Positions 1 through 64,000 of a stretch of 64,000 nt of DNA are shown in pieces (within the stretch, counting starts at the first letter, position 1; each line of letters opens with the position of its first letter). A program made the translations under genes and the position numbers. The notes beneath the pieces are model-generated. The model saw nothing but the letters and a program-made list of their open reading frames with translations, had not been told where the DNA came from and did not search any database. Source of the stretch: Amorphochlora amoebiformis (lineage: Eukaryota > Cercozoa > Chlorarachniophyceae); assembly GCA_054601695.1 (NCBI GenBank), contig BAAHQB010000326.1, forward strand, positions 1-64,000, written 5' to 3'.

Positions 1-412
<412 letters not shown>

Positions 413-545
413 TATTATTCTTAATATTTTTACATATGTACGTATAATTAATTTACATGGGATATGGACAAAAATACACATCGGTTACGATAGATCTGAG
501 AATATCATTCGAATATTATGACATGTGAATTCATACGATTTACAG

Positions 546-665
546 GTGCATATTTTATCCGAAGGTACCGACCTGCAACCTACTCGACCAAAGCAATTCT
601 TGGAGTATGTAGTTTTAATCTTGGGCCAGCTATCATACTTCTCGTTCGCGGGCCTACGGAAATGA
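546..665 (+). CDS. C-terminal exon of unknown gene (partial)
   Basis: After an ACAG acceptor at 542-545 an open frame of 39 codons starts VHILSEGTDLQP, runs through a hydrophobic stretch (YVVLILGQLSYFSF) and stops at TGA 663-665. Composition is that of coding DNA and unlike the flanking AT repeat. The rest of the gene lies left of the window or is hidden in the repeat. I do not recognise the family. It would converge with the minus-strand gene that ends at 724. Confidence 0.4.
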   Translation: MHILSEGTDLQPTRPKQFLEYVVLILGQLSYFSFAGLRK

Positions 666-723
666 ATCTGTGCCATGTCTCGATGTGAATTTGCACAAAA
701 ATCGGTGAATTTCTTTTCTGTGC

Positions 724-1478
724 TTAGTAAAAGGAAGTGATGGCTCTGAAGCTTCTCGGGAATTCTTCTCGATCCATGCAGAAATTATGCCAGCAAGGCC
801 CAATTTTTTTCCCAACGAATTTTCTGGTACTCTCCTTCATGAGAGGGTGCACGGAGACTCGGCAGGCGCCGAAGCCACGAATCGACGAGGTATGAGCTCG
901 TCGTGACCTTCATTTAGGTATTTCTATCTTAACAAACTTGAACTAACGATAAGGGGTTCCCCGGGGATCCCTGGGTATTCGGATATTTGTCGATTGTTCC
1001 GCAATTCAAAACATCGGCTGCGTATTGCCCTTTAATATTGTGAATGCGGGCCTTGTGCCATACGGCTCCCTACTACTTTCGGCCTCGCCATCAACAGCAA
1101 GCTTCTGGAAGCTGGGCACCCCGATCGTCTGGGCCTCGGGCAAAGTGATAAGCCGCACACGTTCAGCAAGTACAGACGCGAGCGAGGGTGAACTCAGATG
1201 CTGAGATGTCTCCGCAGTAACCCCAAGGTCCAGCCGGGCCAAGAGACATGACCTTCCATATTTTAATCATTATCTCGATTATCTCATCATCGTTCAAATA
1301 TCGAGAACGCTTTTATGGGCTCGACGTAGACCGGAAGAAGGGATCAGTATCGCGGCATTGCGTATCTTGGTAACGTCGTTTCTAGCTGCTTTGATACGTG
1401 GGTGTAAGCCTTTGGCACCGGCGACAACCATTACCATTGGACCGAGAAGGCAGCATGGCCCACCCTTCTCGTTTCCAT
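724..1478 (-). CDS. Possible 3-exon gene, 130 aa, unknown
   Basis: Proposed exons in transcript order are 1478-1435 (ATG, METRRVGHAAF...), 1252-1077 (SVLAERVRLITLPEAQTIG...) and 896-724 (MKESTRKFVGKKIGPCW..., TAA). Junctions are TG|GTAATG...GAAG|G and A|GTAGTA...CGAG|CT. Phases 2 and 1 agree and total coding length is 393 nt, a whole number of codons. No family is recognised; the last exon is basic with several Cys and Trp. Both strands are partly open here, so orientation is inferred from phase consistency only. A competing frame in 1294-1485 would read through the first intron. Confidence 0.4.
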
Positions 1479-1543
1479 ATTGCACATCAACTTGACTCTA
1501 GGTCCCTAACATTCCAATCCGGATGTTTTTTATTATCTCGTCT

Positions 1544-1664
1544 CAGCTAGACCTTCTGGTATTAGGCGGCATTTAGGCCGAATATTTCTATATCAGAGGC
1601 GTTGAATATTCAGCTAGACGTTCTGGTACTAGGCCGAATATTTCCATAATCAGAAGCGGAATAT
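1544..1664. repeat. Diverged tandem duplication, ~60 bp unit
   Basis: Two adjacent copies begin CAGCTAGAC at 1544 and 1611 and share TTCTGGTA-TAGG and GGCCGAATATTTC. The first copy carries an extra short block. No coding potential is seen. Confidence 0.75.
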
Positions 1665-1779
1665 GCATACGCCGTAAGAGTAAGATGTTACCAATATAGC
1701 TCTGGATTATAAATAGATGTGATATTGGTATGTAACATCGTTACACATGCATCATCATATATATAGATAGATATATACA

Positions 1780-1828
<49 letters not shown>

Positions 1829-1955
1829 CTATATATATATATATATTTATATATCATATGATATATTTTACATGGATGTACACGCCCCAAATGTTGTGTC
1901 CCAGCCCAGTGGGCAAGGATAGGTTGGTTTGACTTCAGTGAATTTTATAAACTTC

Positions 1956-1994
<39 letters not shown>

Positions 1995-2010
1995 TATACA
2001 TACACAACAT

Positions 2011-2062
<52 letters not shown>

Positions 2063-2638
2063 TAGTATGTGTGTGTGTGTGTATAACACGATATTACCGG
2101 TATATTTATGTGCATAGAGAGCAATATTATATGAAATACACGCATATTGGCATCTTATTATGGTAAAATATTAATAACATGTATACTTGTTCGATGCATA
2201 TACACACATATACATAAAATATATATATGTATATACATTACATATGGATATTTTATACTATATTCATGCTATAAATATTTACATATCGATTTATAATAAT
2301 ACGTGATATTATATCACGATTACAGTTTCGACCAGAAGGGATTTCAATCAAATTTATCCGCAGCGATCGCTTGATGTGATTCACGATCTAAAATTTAATA
2401 ATTAGTTCTTGATTGTCGCGTGCCATTCTCAGCTTGCGACACCTGGACATGTTTCCACCCTTCGCGAGGGGAACCCTTCATTCAATTGGAGGATATTACC
2501 TAAAATTCGCGTTGGCTTAAGCGAGATTCTCCCTAATTTTAAAGCCGAATAATAATCACACCACAATAGGCAAAAGCTGTTCACCGTTCGCACACAACTC
2601 ACCCCGTCCTTGAGGACAGTGTCGAGACCACCTCAAAA
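1665..2638. other. Upstream region of CCCH gene
   Basis: It contains AT tracts at about 1785-1850 and 1958-2060 with an (AC)n block, then from 2330 a non-repetitive stretch that probably holds the promoter and 5' UTR of the zinc-finger gene. No clear promoter motif was identified. Confidence 0.5.
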
Positions 2639-3704
2639 ATGGCTGCATGCGGGGAGATTTGGACCGAGATTCGTTGGTATTCGCTCAACAAACCCATTAC
2701 ACCGAAGAAGAACAAGATGGGTCAACGACATTTTAGCACTGGGACGCAGTCGAAGGCAAATTCTGGGTCGAAAAAGTCGAACTGTTCGTCCAGGGCGCGC
2801 CGCACGAAGAGCTCAAGGACCTGTAGAAGGAGTCAAAAAGGCAATGATGCGTTGCAAGTCAAGATCCTGGACTCCAAGGGTGGTAACACGGGTCTGGAGG
2901 AAAGTCGAACTCGCGGAACTCCAGTCCAGTTCTTGTTTCGCATGGTGGATATTCTCCAGGAGTTTCGTCTTGAGCTCCAGATTCAATCAACCACCATGGC
3001 TATTTTTCAAGAAAATTCCTTATACATCAAAAAATTCAAGGTGCGATAATATGTAGACTTCATTTCTCCTTTTCTAATCATCGTGATATATCACAGGCCG
3101 TGATTTGGCCGATTATACTCTCTACGGGTCGAGAACGTGATCAGAAGAAGGAGGAAGAAGACAAGATCGAGAACGAAAGCGAGAATACTAAGATCCCGAT
3201 CCCACACAAATACTCAAAGATATGCAATATGATCTTTGGTCGAGGCGGTTGCACGTGAGTACCTTTACCGACACAGTTATCCCGTGAAGGAATACACATT
3301 AAAATTATTGACGAGTGCCAATGTTTAACAGGTACGGGAAGAGATGTGATTTTGTCCACAAAATGATGTAAGCTGAGATTATCCACAGATACCTCAAATC
3401 TCTTACATGTATATGTGCAATCACTTGGCCAAATCCACCATGCCTTGAAGTTCACCTGGAAAAGTTCTCACTGATATCACGACGCAGAGATTTGGTGCCT
3501 AACAAATGCGATAATGGCCTGGAATGCAGCAAAGGGTATGACATCATATCCAAAAGCAATTTTCAACCTATTAATCCTGGGTATTCATCCAGAGTCGAAT
3601 GCCCCTACGAGCACCCTGGAGAAGAGGCAAAAGATAACGTCGCCGTTTACTGCCGCCAGATTTATCTTTACGGCTACCTTGAAGTCAAAAATATGGACAA
3701 TTGA
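2639..3704 (+). CDS. CCCH-type zinc-finger protein (about 251 aa)
   Basis: Five exons: 2639-3040, 3097-3254, 3332-3367, 3488-3535, 3593-3704 (TGA). Phases agree and the total is 252 codons. Finger 1 is formed across the exon 2/3 junction: C-x8-C-x5-C-x3-H (starts [10 protein letters not shown], ends CDFVH). Finger 2 is formed across the exon 4/5 junction: C-x5-C-x5-C-x3-H (CDNGLEC then CPYEH). Such fingers usually bind RNA in mRNA processing or decay; that role is inferred. Exon 2 has a charged Glu/Lys run before finger 1. Introns are 56-120 bp, much shorter than elsewhere in the window. The N-terminus is uncertain: ATG 2639 opens a basic Ser/Arg-rich stretch, but ATG 2996 in the same frame has a perfect ACCACCATGG context. 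Confidence 0.72.
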
Positions 3705-3788
3705 AGCGAATATGCTTATCGTCGTCCAACATACAAACAAAAGCACACACATACACACACACACAGATTTATATATACATATATATAT

Positions 3789-3856
<68 letters not shown>

Positions 3857-3863
3857 TAATATT

Positions 3864-3911
<48 letters not shown>

Positions 3912-3947
3912 TTATTATATAATACTATATATATATTATATACATAC

Positions 3948-3979
<32 letters not shown>

Positions 3980-4644
3980 GTATAAATACATGTACACATT
4001 TACATGTAACACATTTACATGTATATGATTCTCAGTCATATGTGTATTTCACGCATATTCGCATGTAACTTGCGGCTCTCCGCAGGTAGTCAAGTGGCTC
4101 AAAGTTTAAGACAAGTTGTTTTCCAGTCAATAGAAGTTGTTTACCTCAGTGTATGTTGTTTGAATTGAAGTTTTACTTTTCAAAGTTCTTTGTGAATTCC
4201 CATTTTCTTGTGTTGTTTTTGTTCGTGCCACAATACTTTATCCCGTAAAGATACGGTGCTTAATAGTTTGTGGGTAGAATAGCCATGAGAAATGTTTTAC
4301 CCATCATTTATATCAATGCTTCTTAGTCTTGCTACGTTCATCTAAAAGTCAGGTCACCGATAACATTAATCTGTATAGAATTTCGTAACACCCTGATATT
4401 TTCCAACTAGTCCAAGCATAGAACGGAGATTTGTTTAGAACAGCGGGAGGCATTTTGAAAATGGGCATAAGAGAGGGTCTACATTTGACTAGAATGAAAT
4501 CAGTTTGGGTATTGCATTCTGAATCCGAGGGCCTAGGTATAAATGCATCTGAGGTCATGAAAAATACTTGCTATAATCATAGGGTTTTCTGCACATATTT
4601 TCTGTTTTGGCTTCGTTTTTTTATCGCATACTTACAATTAATAC

Positions 4645-4678
<34 letters not shown>

Positions 4679-4691
4679 GCATGTATGTATA

Positions 4692-4737
<46 letters not shown>

Positions 4738-4752
4738 CACACACACACATAA

Positions 4753-4830
<78 letters not shown>

Positions 4831-5059
4831 TGGGTAGTTTTATTACCTGCAGATTATCTCTTGTACCTCTGGTGCGCCATAATCCATAGGCTTTTTTGCC
4901 CAAAACGTTAATTTCAAAAGCTTCAGTTCCTAATTTAGGTGATTAACGCATATAGGCTAACGACACTCTGGAGACTTCCCGAGACTTCGATACTTGACAG
5001 TGCCGGTCAATTTTGACACGTGTCTTTTTGAGATGGTTGCAGTCTCGCAAAGGTTGTGA

Positions 5060-5165
5060 ATAATATAATAGACAGAATAAGAGTTAGATTAGGAGTAGGA
5101 TTAAGGTTAAGGTCCGGTTAGGGTTAGTTGGGTTAGGGAGAGTCAGGGAGTTAGGGGAGAAGGGA
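5060..5165. repeat. Degenerate TTAGGG-like repeat
   Basis: Irregular repeats of TTAGGG and relatives (TTAAGG, TTAGGA, TTGGGTTAGGG) on the + strand. Confidence 0.7.
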
Positions 5166-5280
5166 ACCAGCGTTAAGATTACAATCTGACACCGGGACTA
5201 TGATGCGTCGTACGCATACGTATAGTATACTGCAAGTCACAATGATTGTATTTAGTTACTCACTTTGTGCGATCTACAAT

Positions 5281-6015
5281 GGTACATCACCAGATCAACA
5301 ACAACTAGATCAAGCATAGACTAGATAGAACATGTGATGATACTGAACAACGAGACATAAGCTAGACAAAACCCTATTATAATATGTACAAGTACGCATG
5401 CGTATGTAGGTCGTGACGCATCTAGCGTACTATGGGCAGGGCATTACCAATATACGCATTAGACGTACGTATACGAACATACGTACGTACGTACGTACGT
5501 ACCGAGACTACTATCTAGACTATCTCCATGAGCATGTCACACTCAATATTAATATCTTGCGTACGACCTAGACGACCGTACAGAACGTATCAGACCCAAA
5601 ATATGTACGTAACACGTATCGGGTCTGATCTTTCATATTGTACTAGATCATCGTTCTTCGTTACATACTAGCATAACGGATACTCCGAACGTACCTTTCC
5701 GCATTCATGTAACTTTGTATATCATATTATCTAGATTATATATATACGTACGTATGCGTAATCTAGGTAATACTAGTAATATTGCCAAAAACTTCAGTGA
5801 AATATAACTGGTGTAAGGCCAGTCGCACTGACTCAGGGTTTACTAATTAACTACTTTTAGGCTACTAATTGCAATTGGACGTAGATACTATAGACAGACA
5901 CTCTTAAGCTACAAATGAATAACGATTTGCACAATTGGATTTAGTCTAGTTAGTGTTTGTGAGGACAAATTACGTTCATTGGAAAACATTCCTCACTTTT
6001 CGTCCAGGTCGGCTA
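5281..6015. other. CTAG-rich unique spacer
   Basis: CTAG occurs about 13 times in 735 bp, several times the chance rate at this base composition. It also contains an (ACGT)n run near 5465-5501. No ORF is convincing. Confidence 0.6.
5589..5629. other. Inverted repeat (9 bp stem)
   Basis: ATCAGACCC at 5589-5597 pairs perfectly with GGGTCTGAT at 5621-5629, with a 23-base loop. It lies in the convergent spacer; function is unknown. Confidence 0.6.
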
Positions 6016-6280
6016 GTACAACTCCAGTACAAGCCAGTAATTAAACTACTTTTTTCGAGGTCGAACAATAACACCGTATCAAGAAATTCCTTCGGCCAGT
6101 TTCGGTTTTTTCATTCTCCTTCTCTTTAATTTCCATTTTCTTTGATATCCGTTTCCAGAATCTATGACATATGTATGTATGTATATATATATATTATATA
6201 TATATATATACTTATGTTATATATCTATGAGTTATTCACAGCGCAGGTGAAAAATATGCTAAAATTGTTTTTTTACTGGC

Positions 6281-6311
<31 letters not shown>

Positions 6312-6418
6312 CACGTAACAAAAACATTACACGCACATTTTATACATACATTTATAGTTTTTACATATGGCTACTGTGTGTGACTGATATTTATACAGAC
6401 ATACATATTACGTAAATA

Positions 6419-6462
<44 letters not shown>

Positions 6463-6496
6463 GACATTATACACACATACATATTACGTAAATATT

Positions 6497-6583
<87 letters not shown>

Positions 6584-6621
6584 GTATATATATATTTCTA
6601 CCTAATATATATTTCTATATA

Positions 6622-6653
<32 letters not shown>

Positions 6654-6907
6654 ATGTATATATATTACATATATACATATACTATATACACATATTATGT
6701 ATGTATATATATATGTGTATAAGTATATGATATGTATATCTACAAAATACACTTCGAGAAATGGCATCCTATGTTCCTCAAGAACTAATCATGTGATATG
6801 TATACGACATGTACATGTATTTCTTACAAGTAAATATAAACGTGCGTATATATATATATATATATATATAGATATGTGTAAATGTGTGTGTGTGTTGTAA
6901 TATGTAC

Positions 6908-6971
<64 letters not shown>

Positions 6972-7170
6972 CACCTGATTGAGTTTTCCCTGAAGAAGGG
7001 CTACCATTTCCCGAAGTCTCTTACACTCTCCCTCGGTTTCCTGTGTTTAAATGTTACTATTATACATGTATATAAACAACAATGTATAGATATATATATA
7101 TATATATAGTATTTGACACACACACACACGTATATATATAAAAATATGTAGATACGTAATATGTATACAT

Positions 7171-7202
<32 letters not shown>

Positions 7203-7220
7203 AACATATATGTGTGTGTG

Positions 7221-7308
<88 letters not shown>

Positions 7309-7380
7309 GTATATATATATAAATGGTTTTATCTATACATTCAATTATTGTATTATTATTATTATTATTATTCTTATTAT

Positions 7381-7448
<68 letters not shown>

Positions 7449-7501
7449 GTATATATCTATACGTGTATGTGCATACCTGTACACAGATACATACATATTA
7501 C

Positions 7502-11743
<4,242 letters not shown>

Positions 11744-11769
11744 CTAAATTCATTTGAAGTAAGTTTATT

Positions 11770-11826
11770 TGGGGTTAGGGTTAGGGTTAGATTAGGGTTA
11801 GGGTTAGAGTTAGGGTTAGGGTTATG
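11770..11826. repeat. TTAGGG telomere-like repeat
   Basis: About nine TTAGGG-type units on the + strand with few variants, internal to the window. Confidence 0.9.
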
Positions 11827-11885
11827 TAAGCTGGACATACGTGGTTTTTGATTGCATATGTGTGTGTATGTATGTGTACATGCAT

Positions 11886-11946
<61 letters not shown>

Positions 11947-12138
11947 TGTAATATGCATCTAAATCTATCTATTCATATGTATGCATGTAGATATGATAAT
12001 AAGTTACTATTGTTTAGCTTTGCAGTATTATATATATATATATATATATGTGTGTATATATATATATATATTTATATATAAATATATAAATATATATGTA
12101 TATATATATATATGTATGTATATATATGTCTATATTAT

Positions 12139-12211
<73 letters not shown>

Positions 12212-12238
12212 TTTATATATATATATATATATATAATG

Positions 12239-12561
<323 letters not shown>

Positions 12562-12594
12562 AATAATATATATATATATTTTTTATATTTAATA

Positions 12595-12662
<68 letters not shown>

Positions 12663-12676
12663 GGAGTATTTGAATT

Positions 12677-25988
<13,312 letters not shown>

Positions 25989-26245
25989 AAGCAACCGCCT
26001 TAGCCTAAATCCGCCCAAACTGAGACGCGACGGTTTCGGATTTCTGACGAGTTATGTATGTTCTCGTGTTGCTACCCGGTACTACCGGATTACCACCGGA
26101 AAACTTTATTTCATAATAATTTCTGATACGGGAGTAATCAATAATAATATATCAAGATATCTTTATATGATATATCTGTTCATCACTGTCACGAATAGTG
26201 ACACCGTCGATCTTTCCGCGGGAATTTCGCCAAAACCACGTCGCA
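25989..26245. promoter_or_regulatory. Divergent AMT / FPGS promoter region
   Basis: 257 bp between the two start codons, without AT microsatellite except a short stretch near 26140-26180. It holds the palindrome TGTCAC-GAATA-GTGACA at 26187-26203. The same palindrome with a different centre occurs twice near 63.5 kb. Confidence 0.6.
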
Positions 26246-43180
<16,935 letters not shown>

Positions 43181-43768
43181 ATATATACCACATACTAGCA
43201 TATGCCAAACACATTGGCCTCTGAATCGGTGTTAATCATAACTTGATTTCTAGTTTGAAGTCTAGAGGTACTAGATCGATTTTAAATATACCGCTGAATA
43301 CTACTAGTAGTATGAGTATTTCAGTGCCACTGGTACTCTAATTTTATCCAGTTTTATTGACATAACTAACTCTTAGTAAGTTGCGTAATCGCGTTTGTAA
43401 ATTGTAATCGGACTGATTATACACTAGATGTATACTCACTGTCACACGGGTAGATATTATTATCTTCATCCAGAATCAGATTCCAGATCATAAATCTAGT
43501 GAATTGATAATTATAACTCGTTTAGCCGTTTCTTGGGTCTTGAGAGCTTTGCTTAATACTAGCTAGACTAGGCTGCCGCGCTAATTATAACCATTGACGG
43601 ACCATTCTGCAGTCTCTGGATCCATCTAGTCCATGACAGTTGTCTAGACATCCCCTTGATCTAGTTAATCATTGATACTCTCTAGACTCTAGATAAGTTA
43701 GCTTTAATTAGTAGAATTAGTAACGTTCCATTGACGTTCCACAAGGCTAGAAGCGCAATGTTAATTTG
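43181..43768. other. Convergent FPGS / HAD spacer, CTAG-rich
   Basis: 588 bp of unique sequence between two stop codons with no AT microsatellite. CTAG occurs about 15 times. It should contain both polyadenylation regions; no clear ORF is present. Confidence 0.7.
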
Positions 43769-63357
<19,589 letters not shown>

Positions 63358-63519
63358 GTATACCAATACTAATTGTCATAACCTTTGTGCATTATGGACT
63401 CATATGTGTATATTATGTATAGATACGTGTTTATATATATTATATATAATATATATATATATAGATATATATATATATGTAAGTGTAGGTATGTATATGT
63501 ATGTACGGATATGCCTTGG

Positions 63520-63687
63520 AAACATTTACGTGAGTGTCACGACCAGTGACATCACATGTACACGTGTCCTAAGTCATATACAAGGATGTCGAAACGGACA
63601 TCAAATGTACACGTGTACCAAGAGCCATATGCGTGACTGTCACGAAAAGTGACATCACATGGGAACGTGTCCTAAGTGTCATATTAT

Positions 63688-63690
<3 letters not shown>
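63520..63690. repeat. ~52 bp repeat x3 with TGTCAC..GTGACA palindrome
   Basis: Three related units. The outer ones have TGTCACGACCAGTGACA (63535-63551) and TGTCACGAAAAGTGACA (63638-63654); the middle one has GATGTCGAAACGGACATC. Each is followed by an ACGTGT motif. In the intron after exon 63307-63357. Confidence 0.8.
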
Positions 63691-63729
<39 letters not shown>

Positions 63730-63755
63730 ATATATGGATATATCTATACCATAAA

Positions 63756-63798
<43 letters not shown>

Positions 63799-64000
63799 CA
63801 TATACATACACACATATATACATACATAAATAAATATAAATATATATTCAAGCATGTGTACACACATACATATGCAAAAACACATTAAGTATTGAATAGA
63901 TACGCAAATATTTACTTAATATACATGCATACACATACACACACACACACAAATAGCATATATACATACATACACATATATATATACATATATATATATA

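Larger units (their letters stand above)
3705..7501. other. Convergent intergenic region
   Basis: It lies between the + CCCH gene and the - exon chain. It holds AC/AT microsatellites (3737-4000, 4640-4830, 6180-6320, 6430-6700, 6840-6970, 7080-7450), degenerate TTAGGG repeats near 5060-5160, and a CTAG-rich unique stretch (5281-6015). An ORF at 4431-4560 looks weakly coding on either strand; I could not attach it to a gene. Confidence 0.6.

Overview
The window is nuclear DNA of a eukaryote, most likely a microbial alga or other protist; I cannot name the species. The evidence is spliceosomal GT-AG introns in every recognisable gene, TTAGGG-type telomere-like repeats scattered through introns, and protein families of free-living eukaryotes (ammonium transporter, folylpolyglutamate synthase). 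Most of the DNA is (AT)n microsatellite. Nearly all long Tyr/Ile ORFs are translations of these repeats and are not genes. I saw no rRNA, tRNA or CRISPR array, and no mobile element with recognisable genes.

Genes were found by reading short non-AT islands as exons and joining them by reading frame and intron phase. From left to right: a C-terminal exon of an unknown + gene (546-665); a possible 3-exon, 130-residue - gene (724-1478); a + CCCH zinc-finger gene (2639-3704); a phase-consistent chain of - exons of an unknown gene (about 7502-11743); a complete 24-exon ammonium transporter on - (12677-25988); a 20-exon folylpolyglutamate synthase on + (26246-43180); a HAD-superfamily hydrolase on - (43769-57306); and a + gene for an unknown protein with a signal-like N-terminus that runs off the right edge (58149 onward).

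Orientation alternates. AMT and FPGS start 257 bp apart and share a divergent promoter. FPGS and the HAD gene converge on a 588 bp CTAG-rich spacer. The CCCH gene and the unknown - gene also converge on a CTAG-rich spacer.

The most unusual property is exon and intron evolution. Exons are tiny (8 to about 200 nt, including 8, 19 and 23 nt microexons) and introns are swollen by AT repeats. Many introns carry decayed tandem copies of the edge of the neighbouring exon together with its splice site. The extreme case is HAD intron 2, where the acceptor and first ~31 nt of exon 2 are repeated about 20 times over 2.3 kb. Other cases are in FPGS, AMT, elsewhere in the HAD gene and in the right-hand gene. 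Telomere-like repeats lie inside introns and in one case supply the 5' splice site.
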